Assembly: GCA_017309115.1 (NCBI GenBank)
Contig: JAFLEF010000001.1
Location: 120,616-184,615 of the forward strand
Direction of reading: 5' to 3'
From: Verrucomicrobiota bacterium
Lineage (GTDB): Bacteria > Verrucomicrobiota > Verrucomicrobiia > Limisphaerales > UBA9464
DNA length: 64,000 nt
Part shown: piece after piece, positions 9,613 through 18,276 of the stretch
How the letters are laid out: every line of letters starts with the position of its first letter
How positions within the stretch are numbered: position 1 is the first letter of the stretch
Notes under the pieces: generated by a model
Seen by the model: only the letters and a program-made list of their open reading frames with translations
Database searches by the model: none
What the model was told of the DNA's origin: nothing
Position numbers and translations under genes: made by a program

Positions 9613-10064
9613 GTTGCGCGATGAGCCTGGAGTCTGATCCCAAGATGTTCCGCTTCGAGAAACGGCTTCGGCGCCAATTGTCGAATGAATAGATAGGACA
9701 CAATTGCTCGGGATTCTGCACCTGACCCAACTGCCTGCGAGACCTCTGGCGCGATAGGCGCCTGGGAGGTGCCCAGTGAATGCTCACGAACAACGCCCGT
9801 CTCGTTCACTGATTCCTGGAGTTGTTGGAGAACCCGAGCAAGAGGTAAGGAGCGTTCCACCGCCACGATTTGGTGTCCAGGATGACGGGACACCAACTCC
9901 GCGGTGAACGTCCCCGTGCCTGGGCCCAGTTCAAGGATGACATTCCCAGCCCGGATCCCGGCGGCATCTACCATACTTCTGGCCAGCCAACGACTCGACG
10001 GCACGAGTGCCCCCGTCTGCAGGGGACTTCGGATGGCGTTTGCAAAAAACTGAAGCGTGGACAT
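9609..10064 (-). pseudogene. SAM-dependent methyltransferase, truncated
   Basis: From ATG 10064 the first ~82 residues match the start of a small phospholipid N-methyltransferase/rRNA-methylase-like protein: TLQFFANAIRSPLQTGALVPSS, then the SAM-binding motif I ELGPGTGTFT and a strand ending in AVERSLPLARVL. After that the sequence loses any family resemblance, running through low-complexity residues and then through the rc of the 49-bp repeat at 9647-9695 before stopping at 9609. The complete family protein is about 190 residues, so roughly the last 110 are missing. The frame is therefore most likely a broken gene with a random tail, not a working enzyme. Confidence 0.6.
9647..9695 (+). repeat. 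Dispersed ~49-bp repeat, copy A
   Basis: This stretch matches 11160-11207 in the same orientation with five mismatches and one single-base indel. The last 21 bases (ending in gaatgaatagata) are identical in both copies. It lies between the sulfatase stop and the methyltransferase remnant. No inverted repeat or transposase was seen at either copy, so its nature (short dispersed element or relic of a longer one) is open. Confidence 0.7.
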
Positions 10065-10348
10065 GTCTGAGCCTTACGAACGTTGCAGACCGCCCACCGG
10101 AGCGCGTTTCCGACACAAGAGACAATTCCAAATTTTCGCCAGAAGCATCGCCAATCGCATGTCGTCCCGGGAACGATTCGGTTTCAATTTTGGGCTTTCT
10201 TCAGAGGAATCCGACCGCTTCACCCACCGAGCCGAGCCTGATTTACCCTACTCAAGCTCGCGGTTTGGAGCGGAATGGTTCGCCGGAATTTCGAACAACC
10301 CCAGCCCTCCATGTAAGACCAGGTGTGAACGAGAATGTGCCCTAGTGA

Positions 10349-11074
10349 TTACTTCTTCAGCTCCCACTCCTTCAACTTCTTCGCCGCCGTGCCGTAGGGG
10401 CCGAGCTGATAGACCGCCACACCGACGGGGGAGAAGGTGAATGGTTCGAAGGGCTCCTGAAGCATCTGGTCGAGGTAGCCTTTCTCGGCGACGCCGGTGC
10501 TGACGTGTGGATTGAAATTCTCACCTGTCATCTTCGGCACGAATGTGGATATGTATTCGATGAATGCCGCGTCAGTGGCGGGCTCTTCGTGCGGGGCGGT
10601 GAACGCGGCGGCGGTGGCGGTTTCCTGCACGAACGGCTTCGCGGCGGCGATGACATCGGCCTGCAATTTGAGGATTTCCGGCGAAGGTTTCGCGCAGATG
10701 CCCGCGACACCCGTCGTGGCGTCCGCTGCGGCATAGTAGTATTTGAACGCCTCCAACTTCATCGAGTGAATGTTGGCTGAGGCGAACACCTTTTCCTGGG
10801 CGGCATAGAACTCGTCGAGGTCGGCGGAGCGGACGAAGCACTGGAGCAGAGTGATATGCGGGGCGTGCGCCGCATCAAAGGTGAATCCATTCGGATACAC
10901 CTTCCGCAACCGCTCGTTATTCGCAGCAGCATGCATGAGCATCGTGGCATCCGGTTGGAGCAGGATGTCGATGGCCGTGATTTCAGACAGCTTGGCCGGT
11001 TTGTCTGCGGCCCGGAGGCTGACGCTTCCGGCGAGGAGGAGGCAGGCGAGGGTGGTTCTGCAGGTCGTTTTCAT
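10349..11074 (-). CDS. Secreted 2H phosphoesterase-like protein (2'-5' RNA ligase fold)
   Basis: A 241-residue protein from ATG 11074, with a signal peptide (LACLLLAGSVSLRA). Two H-x-[TS] motifs, H73-I-T75 in APHITLLQCF and H190-V-S192 in NFNPHVSTGVA, lie about 117 residues apart. That spacing and the hydrophobic flanks are the signature of the 2H phosphoesterase superfamily (LigT/2'-5' RNA ligase, cyclic phosphodiesterases), which hydrolyse or ligate 2',3'- or 2',5'-phosphodiester bonds. The signal peptide places it in the periplasm or outside, unusual for RNA-repair members, so it may act on extracellular cyclic phosphates. A TTG five codons upstream (11089) is a less likely start. It stands alone between pseudogene material and the 49-bp repeat copy B. 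Confidence 0.72.
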   Translation of the reverse strand: MKTTCRTTLACLLLAGSVSLRAADKPAKLSEITAIDILLQPDATMLMHAAANNERLRKVYPNGFTFDAAHAPHITLLQCFVRSADLDEFYAAQEKVFASANIHSMKLEAFKYYYAAADATTGVAGICAKPSPEILKLQADVIAAAKPFVQETATAAAFTAPHEEPATDAAFIEYISTFVPKMTGENFNPHVSTGVAEKGYLDQMLQEPFEPFTFSPVGVAVYQLGPYGTAAKKLKEWELKK

Positions 11075-11159
11075 ATTCAATTTCTTCAACTACTGACTAC
11101 CGATTACCGGTGTTCCGTTGCCTTGTGGTTCGGGAACAGGAGTTGAATCTGCGCCCGAA

Positions 11160-11207
11160 GTTCCGCTTTGAAAAAGGCATCGTCGGCAATTGTCGAATGA
11201 ATAGATA
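11160..11207 (+). repeat. Dispersed ~49-bp repeat, copy B
   Basis: Partner of 9647-9695, in direct orientation, lying 1.5 kb away just upstream of the thioredoxin-like operon. Together the two copies bracket the methyltransferase remnant and the 2H phosphoesterase-like gene. The reverse strand of both copies can be read as IYSFDNxRR, but this frame has no start and the match may be by descent of non-coding DNA only. Confidence 0.7.
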
Positions 11208-11350
11208 CGCCCATTTACCATTTCACGCTGCCACCAGACTGCGCCCTCCTGGTTGGATCCATGTTTCGCGACCATTCCGGACCGGCTGGCGAAGGTGACC
11301 GGGTCGTGCAAAAGGGTTGGAAACAGGCGGAAACGGCATAGTGTGCCGTC

Positions 11351-12307
11351 ATGCTCTTGGCAGGCCTCACTCCCCTTCTCCGCCGTTTCAATTCCCCTGC
11401 CCGCTTCCCTGTTTTCGCGGTGGCCATTCTGCTGGCCGCAACTGCCTTCGCTCGCCTTCTGGCGGCGGATCCGGTTTTCTCCGGTCCGCAGCCCGGTGAG
11501 AAGACCACGGGCTTCAAAGTCGTCGCCATTGGAGGCGACGCGGACGGAAAGGAGCGCGATCCCATCGCGGAGAACGCCGGTGCGCCCACGGCGCTGGTTT
11601 TCATCCACCAAATCGAGCGTTCGCTGATCCCGCTGCTGCGCGTCATCGAGCAGTACGGCATCGAGCGCAAGGACCGCCTCAAGACCGAGGTTGTTTTTCT
11701 CACGCCCGACCGGCTCGCGGGCCAGCAACGGGTCCGGAGTGCGAACGGGTCGCTCAAGCTGCAATCGCGGGTTGGACTTTCCCCGGATGGTGCGGAAGGG
11801 CCAGGCAATTACGGGCTGAACAAGGATTGCCTGATGACCATTGTCACCGCGAAGGACAATAAGGTCGTCGCCAACTTCGCGCTTGTGCAACCGGGCATCG
11901 CCGATGCGCCAAACGTTATCGCCGCTCTGGCGAAGACGTGCGGGGACGAGAACCCGCCCACTGCCGAAGCGCTCGCGGCGAAGCAACCGGGCTACGGCAT
12001 GGCACGTGGGCGCGACGCCGCGGCAATGAAGAAGGGCGACAGCAAGCCGAAGGAAAACTTTCCGGGCGCAGTACCGACGGATGAGAAACTCACCGGTCTC
12101 CTACGGCAGTTCATCCGTCCGACGAATGATGACGCAACCGTGGATCGCGTGCTCGGCGAGGTGAAGACCTACATCAAGGGCGACGCCGATCTCACCCAAC
12201 AGGCCGCCGATGGTTGGACGCGCGTGCTGCACTTCGGAGAACGCTATGGCACGGCCTACGCCCGAAAGGTCGGCCGGGAGTTTCTCGACTCCCTCTCGAA
12301 ACCATGA
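11351..12307 (+). CDS. Thioredoxin-like-fold secreted protein
   Basis: A 318-residue protein with a signal peptide (FAVAILLAATAFARLLAA), first gene of a four-gene operon. The region FSGPQPGEKTTGFKV to NAGAPTALVFIHQIERSLIPLLRVIEQYG has the layout of a thioredoxin/AhpC-like fold but without a CxxC motif, so no disulfide chemistry is expected. The C-terminal part (residues 235-318) is helical. Its stop overlaps the next ATG by ATGA at 12304-12307. Proteins of this type accompany DUF1549/DUF1553 and DUF1501 genes in planctomycetes and verrucomicrobia, so a shared extracytoplasmic complex is likely. The function is unknown. Confidence 0.65.
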   Translation: MLLAGLTPLLRRFNSPARFPVFAVAILLAATAFARLLAADPVFSGPQPGEKTTGFKVVAIGGDADGKERDPIAENAGAPTALVFIHQIERSLIPLLRVIEQYGIERKDRLKTEVVFLTPDRLAGQQRVRSANGSLKLQSRVGLSPDGAEGPGNYGLNKDCLMTIVTAKDNKVVANFALVQPGIADAPNVIAALAKTCGDENPPTAEALAAKQPGYGMARGRDAAAMKKGDSKPKENFPGAVPTDEKLTGLLRQFIRPTNDDATVDRVLGEVKTYIKGDADLTQQAADGWTRVLHFGERYGTAYARKVGREFLDSLSKP

Positions 12308-14445
12308 TTCGGCGCGGCGTCCAACTCATATGCTTGCTGTTCGCTGTCCTGCCAGCCGGAGCTGTGGAGGAGACCAGGGATCGGTTGGATTTTCGCACCG
12401 GCATCCTGCCGCTGCTCACCAAGGCCGGGTGTAATGCGGGCGCGTGCCACGGCGCAGCGGTAGGTCAGGGCGGATTTCGACTCAGCCTGCTCGGTTACGC
12501 CCCGGAGGAGGATTACGCCAGCCTCACCCGTGAGCGGGGCGGGCGGCGCCTGGATCGGGACACGCCCGCTGAGAGTCTGTTCTTCCGCAAGGGCTCCGGC
12601 CAGCTCGACCACGAAGGCGGGCGAAAAATCAAACGTGGCTCCGCCGCCGAGCAGACGTTGCTCGCGTGGATTGCCGCCGGTGCACCGTTCGGTCCTTCGG
12701 ACTTGCGCGTCACGCAAATCAAGGTCGAACCGGAGGACACGCTGCTGCCCGCGCCCGACCAGACGGTGCAACTGCGCGTCGTGGCTGAATTGAGTGATGG
12801 CCGCCGCGAAGACGTCACGCTGCTTGCGCTCTATTCGTCGAACGACGACGCCGTGGCAGACGTGGACCAGGCGGGCCTGGTCACCACGCGCGATCGCGGG
12901 CTGACGAGCATCATGGTGCGCTATTCCGGCCAGGCCAGCGCGGCGCGCATCGCCGTGCCGTTCGGCGACGCAGATATCGCCTCGGCGGATTTCACCCCGA
13001 ACAATTTCATCGACGAAAAGGTGCTCGCGGAACTGCGCCGTCTGCGGTTGCCACCCTCGCCACTGAGCGGTGACGCGGAGTTTTTCCGGCGCGTGCATCT
13101 CGATTTGATTGGTCGACTGCCTGATGCGGTGGCGGTGCGCGCATTTCTTGAGGAGCCACCCTCGGACGAGAAGCGGCGGCGCGTGGTGGCGGCGCTGCTC
13201 GCGAGTGACGCGTTTGTGGATTTCTGGACGCTGAAGTTCGGCGACTGGCTGCTTCTGGACGGCAAGCGCGGCAGTGAAGAAGCAACTCGTGCGTATCATG
13301 ACTGGGTGCGTGGCCAACTCGCGCGGAATCGCCCGCTGGACGAGTTCGTCAGAGACCTGTTGCTGGCGCAGGGCGAGACCACCCACGTCGGCCCGGCAAA
13401 TTTTTTCAACCTCGCCACCGACCCGCGCGACCTCGGCGAATACGTCGGCAGCATGTTCCTCGGCGCACAAATCGCCTGCGCCCGTTGCCACGCGCATCCG
13501 GCCGACCGCTGGACGCAGGACGACTACCATGCCTTCGCCGCCTACTTCGCGCGGCTCTCCCGACAGGGCGAGACGCTTGTGGTGAGCGCGCGCGGCGAGG
13601 TCGAACATCCGAAAACGCAGAAGCCCATCCCGCCACGTCCACTCGGTGCCGACCGCGCGGAGGTCGGGCATCAGGACGACCGTCGCGCCGGACTCGCCTC
13701 GTGGCTGACGGCCTCGGACAATCCGTTCTTCGCGCGAAACCTGGTGAACCGCGTCTGGAAACATTTACTCGGCCGCGGCCTGGTGGAGCCGGTCGATGAT
13801 GTGCGCCCGACCAATCCGGCCAGCAACCCCGCGCTGCACGACGCACTCGCGAGGGAATTCGCCCAACACGGTTTTGACCTCCGCTGGCTCGTCGGCACCA
13901 TCGCGAACTCGCGTACGTATCAGCTTTCCTCCCGCACGACGGAGGGCAACCGGCACGACGACCAGCTCTTTTCCCACGCATATCTGAAACCCCTGCCCGC
14001 GCAGGTTTTCGCGGATGCGGTGGCGCAGGTGACGGGCGTGTCGGATGAATTCGAGGGCCAACCGAAGGGCACGCAGGCCGTGCAGCTTGTCGGTGCGCAG
14101 ACGCCCTCCTACGCGCTCGACGTGCTGGGCCGCTGCTCGCGTCAGCAGAGTTGCGAGACTCCGGGCAGCGCCAGCGGCGGACTCGCGGCCTCACTCCATC
14201 TCATCAACGGCTCGACCATCAACGATAAGCTGCGCGATAGCCCGCTCACGCGCCTGCTCGCGGCAGACCTCCTGAATCGCGAACGGGTGAATGACTTGTT
14301 TCTGCGTGCATTCGGCCGCCTGCCATCGGATGTGGAATGGACTTGGTGGACCCAGCACGTCGCCACCACGCCGGATCGCCCGGCAGCCGCGGAGGATTTG
14401 CTGTGGGCGTTGCTCAACTCGCGCGAATTCGCGTTCAACCACTGA
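12304..14445 (+). CDS. PSCyt-type DUF1549/DUF1553 protein with Big_2-like domain
   Basis: A 713-residue exported protein starting at the ATG that overlaps the upstream stop; a start further upstream at 12214 would lie inside the previous gene. Order: signal peptide (1-20), a cytochrome-like segment with C43-NAGA-C48-H49 (CxxxxCH) in GCNAGACHGAAVGQGGF, a bacterial Ig-like (Big_2) domain about 135-225 (VQLRVVAELSDGRREDVT), the DUF1549 domain beginning near 235 (FIDEKVLAELRRL, HLDLIGRLP) and containing a CARCH heme-type motif near residue 394, and DUF1553 in the C-terminal third (NPFFARNLVNRVWKHLLGRGLVEP). These proteins are a hallmark of PVC bacteria and are found with DUF1501 partners; their reaction is not established. 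Heme binding is inferred from motifs only. Confidence 0.9.
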   Translation: MIRRGVQLICLLFAVLPAGAVEETRDRLDFRTGILPLLTKAGCNAGACHGAAVGQGGFRLSLLGYAPEEDYASLTRERGGRRLDRDTPAESLFFRKGSGQLDHEGGRKIKRGSAAEQTLLAWIAAGAPFGPSDLRVTQIKVEPEDTLLPAPDQTVQLRVVAELSDGRREDVTLLALYSSNDDAVADVDQAGLVTTRDRGLTSIMVRYSGQASAARIAVPFGDADIASADFTPNNFIDEKVLAELRRLRLPPSPLSGDAEFFRRVHLDLIGRLPDAVAVRAFLEEPPSDEKRRRVVAALLASDAFVDFWTLKFGDWLLLDGKRGSEEATRAYHDWVRGQLARNRPLDEFVRDLLLAQGETTHVGPANFFNLATDPRDLGEYVGSMFLGAQIACARCHAHPADRWTQDDYHAFAAYFARLSRQGETLVVSARGEVEHPKTQKPIPPRPLGADRAEVGHQDDRRAGLASWLTASDNPFFARNLVNRVWKHLLGRGLVEPVDDVRPTNPASNPALHDALAREFAQHGFDLRWLVGTIANSRTYQLSSRTTEGNRHDDQLFSHAYLKPLPAQVFADAVAQVTGVSDEFEGQPKGTQAVQLVGAQTPSYALDVLGRCSRQQSCETPGSASGGLAASLHLINGSTINDKLRDSPLTRLLAADLLNRERVNDLFLRAFGRLPSDVEWTWWTQHVATTPDRPAAAEDLLWALLNSREFAFNH

Positions 14446-14447
14446 CC

Positions 14448-15779
14448 ATGAACCACCCTGCTTTCCACCCTGGCCAGCGTTGCGACGGCGTTTCGCGGCG
14501 CGACTTTCTCCACCTCGGCCTGCTGACGTCGTTCGGGTTGAGCGTGGCTGATTTGCTCCGCCTGCAAGCCGGCGCGGCCTCTCCGGCGAAGGTGCGCGCT
14601 AAGTCGTGCATCCTGCTGTGGCTCGATGGCGGACCAAGCCATCTCGACACCTTCGACCCCAAGCCGGACGCTCCGGCCGAGGTGCGCAGTCCGTTTGCGG
14701 ACATCGCGACGAGCGTACCGGGCATCCGCATCTGCGAGCATCTGCCGCAAACCGCAAAAGTGATGCGCGACGTGGCGCTCATTCGTTCGCTCACACACGA
14801 ACTGGGCAATCACGATACCGGCACGCGCTACCTGCTCACCGGTCACCGGCCCACGCCCGCGCTCGAATTTCCCAGCCTTGGCAGTCTGGTCGCGCTTGAA
14901 ACCGGCTTTGGCGAGGCCATGCCGCCTTACGTGGCGATTCCCGGTGACGGTGTTGGTGGGAACTCGAATGCCGCGCGCTCCGGTTATCTGCCCGGCGCCT
15001 ATTCGGCCTTCAGCGTCGGCCCGGACCCGGCGCGCGTGCGCGACTTGAATCCGCCCGAGGGCGTGAGCTTCGTGCGCAGCGAAGAGCGACGCGCGATGCT
15101 GGCCAGGCTGGATGGCTTCAGCCGCGAGGTCGAGGAAGGCGCAGCGACGCGCAATCGTGACGCCTATTACGAACAGGCATATCGTCTGCTCGCATCGGCG
15201 GAAGCGAAGGCGGCGTTTGACCTCGATCGCGAGACGCCCGCGACGCGACAGCGGTACGGCCACGGCAAACTCGGCACGAGCTGCCTGCTCGCGCGGCGTC
15301 TCGTCGAGGCCGGGTCGCGCTTTGTCACCGTCGTGGACAAGGGCTGGGACACGCACCAGCAAATTTCGCGCGAACTGCCCGACTCACGCTTCGCCGGCAG
15401 CGGCAAACTACCGTCTCTGGACCGCGCCTACACCGCTCTGCTCACCGAGCTACGCGAACGCGGCCTACTCGATTCGACGCTCGTGGTCATGATGGGCGAA
15501 TTCGGCCGCACGCCAAAACTCAACGCCACTGCGGGCCGCGACCACTGGCCGCGCGCCGGCTTTGCGTGTCTCGCCGGCGGCGGCGTGCGCGGTGGCCAAG
15601 TCATCGGCGCAACCGATGCCCATGGCGAAGTGCCGATCGATCGCCCCGTAAGCCCGCCGGACCTAGCCTTCACGTTGCTCAAGTTGCTCGGAGTGGACCC
15701 CACGCGCGAACTGACCACGCCCAGCGGCCGCCCGGTGAAGATGTTGAGCGACGGTGCGTTCATTGAGGGACTCGTGTGA
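14448..15779 (+). CDS. DUF1501 protein with Tat signal
   Basis: A 443-residue protein beginning at ATG 14448, two bases after the stop of the DUF1549/DUF1553 gene. The N-terminus has a twin-arginine motif (VSRRDFLHLGLL), so it should be exported folded. The body has DUF1501 landmarks: ILLWLDGGPSHLDTFDPKP, IRSLTHELGNHDTGTRYLLTG, VVDKGWDTH and VVMMGEFGRTPKLNATAGRDHWP. These belong to the alkaline phosphatase/sulfatase-like superfamily, with D, H and E residues placed as possible metal ligands. The stop overlaps the next start (GTGA at 15776-15779). The conserved pairing with DUF1549/DUF1553 suggests a joint function in the envelope, possibly on glycans. Confidence 0.93.
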   Translation: MNHPAFHPGQRCDGVSRRDFLHLGLLTSFGLSVADLLRLQAGAASPAKVRAKSCILLWLDGGPSHLDTFDPKPDAPAEVRSPFADIATSVPGIRICEHLPQTAKVMRDVALIRSLTHELGNHDTGTRYLLTGHRPTPALEFPSLGSLVALETGFGEAMPPYVAIPGDGVGGNSNAARSGYLPGAYSAFSVGPDPARVRDLNPPEGVSFVRSEERRAMLARLDGFSREVEEGAATRNRDAYYEQAYRLLASAEAKAAFDLDRETPATRQRYGHGKLGTSCLLARRLVEAGSRFVTVVDKGWDTHQQISRELPDSRFAGSGKLPSLDRAYTALLTELRERGLLDSTLVVMMGEFGRTPKLNATAGRDHWPRAGFACLAGGGVRGGQVIGATDAHGEVPIDRPVSPPDLAFTLLKLLGVDPTRELTTPSGRPVKMLSDGAFIEGLV

Positions 15780-16765
15780 ATCACCGAGTTGTTCTCTTGC
15801 TCGCGTCCTTCGCGGGGGCCTTCGCGCGACTCGCAGACGCCGCGCCGGTCACCGGGCTCGCCTTCAGTCCCGACAGTGCGGTGCTCGCCGTTGCCTCGGG
15901 ACAAAGCGTCTCCCTCCGCAACGCGGCCACCGGTCGGGAGTCGACGTCAGTTTCCTGCGGGAAGGAACGAGCCCTCGCGCTTTCGTTTCAACCCAACGGT
16001 CCGCTCCTAGCAGTCGGCACCGGTATTCCCGGCGAGCGCGGCGGCGTACGGCTGCTCGACTGGCGCCGGCAGGCATGGCTCGGCAGCCTATCCACCAACC
16101 GCGACGTGGTAACCAGCGTTGCCTTCAGCCCGGATGGCCAATCCCTCGCCACCACGAGCGCCGACGGCAGCGCCACACTCCATCGCATTGAATCCAACGG
16201 CGCGAAGCTCACGGCGGCCTTTCCGCTCATCGGCCATTCCGCTGCGGTGCAAGCGGTCGCGTTCAGCCCGGATGGAGGGATTCTCGTGACCGCGAGTATG
16301 GACCGCTCACTCAAGGTCTGGTCCGCCGCGGACGGGCGTCTCCTGCGCTCCTTCGGCCAGCACACTGACGCGGTGCTGGCGCTCGCGTTTCGCCCGGTTG
16401 TTCCCGACCGCGCTGACGCCTCGCCGTATTGTGCCTCGGGCGGCGATGACCGAACCGTGCGCGTCTGGCAGCCGAGCATCGGCCGCATGGTGCGCATCGT
16501 GCGGCAACATGACGGCCCAGTGCTCGCACTGGCGTACACGCCGGATGGACGATTCCTTTTTTCCTCTGGGCAGGAAGGTTTCATCCGGTGCATCGACGCC
16601 GACAGCGACGAGGTCCTCGGCCAATGGCGCGCTTCAGCAGACTGGATTTACAGTCTGTCTGTATCGCCCGACGGGCGAACCCTGGCCGCGGGCAACTGGG
16701 CGGGAGCGGTAGGTTTGTGGGAACTCACCGGTTCGGGCCTGCGGATGAGGTATGAAGAGCGCTGA
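15776..16765 (+). CDS. Exported WD40 beta-propeller protein
   Basis: A 329-residue protein from a GTG start that overlaps the stop of the DUF1501 gene, implying translational coupling. After a signal peptide (VLLLASFAGAFARLADA) there are seven WD40-type blades, each with a 'V.x[LV]AFSPDG' strand: AVTGLAF-like at the start, VVTSVAFSPDGQSLAT, VQAVAFSPDGGILVTASMD, VLALAFRPV, VLALAYTPDGRFLFSSG and IYSLSVSPDGRTLAAG. Seven blades make a closed propeller with nothing added, so it probably acts as a binding scaffold for the other three products of the operon. No catalytic residues are recognisable. Confidence 0.88.
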   Translation: MNHRVVLLLASFAGAFARLADAAPVTGLAFSPDSAVLAVASGQSVSLRNAATGRESTSVSCGKERALALSFQPNGPLLAVGTGIPGERGGVRLLDWRRQAWLGSLSTNRDVVTSVAFSPDGQSLATTSADGSATLHRIESNGAKLTAAFPLIGHSAAVQAVAFSPDGGILVTASMDRSLKVWSAADGRLLRSFGQHTDAVLALAFRPVVPDRADASPYCASGGDDRTVRVWQPSIGRMVRIVRQHDGPVLALAYTPDGRFLFSSGQEGFIRCIDADSDEVLGQWRASADWIYSLSVSPDGRTLAAGNWAGAVGLWELTGSGLRMRYEER

Positions 16766-16921
16766 GGTGCCAACCGGGCGAACCACCCCGGTCTTCAGGC
16801 CTGCACCCGTCAGCTGTTCCGCGGCCACTCTCGCGAAATCCGCGGGCCGAAGGACGACGAAACTCCCTTGAAACCTTCTTGGACGCGCCGGGTTCTATGG
16901 GGAAAGTCACCGACGAAATCC

Positions 16922-18124
16922 ATGATGCCGCCCAGAAAGCGCCGCCAATCTTGCCTCACCCGCGTGGTCCTGGCGCTGCTGGTAGCGTCAATGGCGTTCA
17001 GTTTACCGGTACGGGCCTGCACCATTTTCGTGCTGACGGATGCCGAACGCTCGCTGTTCTTCAACAACGAGGATTGGAAGAATCCAGTCACCCGGTTGTG
17101 GTTTATCCCGGCGGGCGACGGCTACTTTGGCTGTGCTTATCTGGGCTTCGACGATGGCTGGGCGCAGGGCGGCGTGAACACCGCCGGGCTCGCCTATGAT
17201 TGGGTGGCGAGCGGTAAAAAGGACAAAACTACCCAGTGGTTCGCCAGTCCGGAGCGGCTCACTGTGCGCGGCAATCCCACGCAACGAATGCTGGAAACAT
17301 GCGCCACGGTGGAGGAAGCGATCGCGTTCTATGGCAGACATCACGAGCAAGGTTTTGCCACGGCACGCATCCTCTTGGCGGATAAGACCGGAGCGTCAGC
17401 GATCATTCGTGCGGAACGTGGAAAATTGGTCATCGAGCGAGAAACGAGATCGCGCGGGTTCGGCTATGGCGGCAAGACGCTGGAGAAGCTCTTAGCCCGG
17501 CAACCCACACCCACAGTGGAAGGCGGCGCAAAGATTTTGCAGGCCTGCGTTCAGGAGGGCTACGCCGCCACCAAATATGCCAACATATTCGATCTACGCA
17601 CGGGTGATATCTTGATGCTGCCCGCGCCCATCACGGACATTCCGGTGAAGTTGCACCTCGCGACGGAATTGGAGAAAGGCGCGCACTATTACGATCTCCC
17701 GAAGCTGCGCGAACAAGTGAACCAACCGCCCGTGCCACTGCTCAATAACCTCAAGCGGTTCTGTCTGGACGAATTCACTCCAGCAATTAGGCCAGACGCG
17801 GCGGTGTTGGAGCGGATCGATCGCCTCATGCGGGGCGCGGAGACGGGTACTTCGCGGGGAGAGGATTACACGACGGAACTCTGGAGCAAGCTGGCCGGCG
17901 CACAGTCAGAGATACGAAACGATCTCCGACGCTTTGGGAACTATCGACAGGCCCAATTGGTAGAGCATCAATCCCAACAAGCATCCTCCGGCCAGCGCGC
18001 GATCTTGGACTTTGAAAAGACACGCGTGCTGCAGGTCTTCACCTTTGATGAACAGGGCAAGGTGGCTTCGATGCAAACGGAAGCCTTGGAATGGAAGCCG
18101 GGCATGGAACCGTATGGGGATTGA
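16922..18124 (+). CDS. Choloylglycine hydrolase/penicillin acylase-like Ntn hydrolase
   Basis: A 400-residue protein of the linear amide C-N hydrolase family. The start is set at ATG 16922, because the signal peptide then ends at ...SLPVRA and cleavage exposes C33 (CTIFVLTDAERSLFFNNEDW). In this family the N-terminal Cys is the catalytic nucleophile. Matching family blocks follow: NNEDW, GCAYLGFDDGWAQGGVNTAGLAYDW, GNPTQRMLETCATVEEAIAFY and TGASAIIRAERGKLV. It should cleave amide bonds outside the cytoplasm, for example in acylated homoserine lactones, penicillins or conjugated acids; the substrate cannot be chosen from sequence. A TTG at 16868 would put 18 extra residues before the signal peptide. 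It is transcribed alone or with the S9 peptidase 150 bp downstream. Confidence 0.85.
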   Translation: MMPPRKRRQSCLTRVVLALLVASMAFSLPVRACTIFVLTDAERSLFFNNEDWKNPVTRLWFIPAGDGYFGCAYLGFDDGWAQGGVNTAGLAYDWVASGKKDKTTQWFASPERLTVRGNPTQRMLETCATVEEAIAFYGRHHEQGFATARILLADKTGASAIIRAERGKLVIERETRSRGFGYGGKTLEKLLARQPTPTVEGGAKILQACVQEGYAATKYANIFDLRTGDILMLPAPITDIPVKLHLATELEKGAHYYDLPKLREQVNQPPVPLLNNLKRFCLDEFTPAIRPDAAVLERIDRLMRGAETGTSRGEDYTTELWSKLAGAQSEIRNDLRRFGNYRQAQLVEHQSQQASSGQRAILDFEKTRVLQVFTFDEQGKVASMQTEALEWKPGMEPYGD

Positions 18125-18276
18125 AGCGGAGTTCGCTTTCTAGGTTTCGCTGAACATAGCTCGCGCACAATCGGCAGATGCGGCCGACCGCCGGATGCCC
18201 TTCGCAAGGACCCACCCGACGCGGGGTTCCCGTTGAGCATCCCGTCCCTCTGTGATACCAGCGCGTCATCAGGTTC

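Noticed and set aside
12214-12303. An earlier start for the DUF1549/DUF1553 protein
   Set aside because: It would lie within the preceding gene and put 30 residues before the signal peptide; ATG 12304 overlaps the upstream stop as the other junctions of this operon do.
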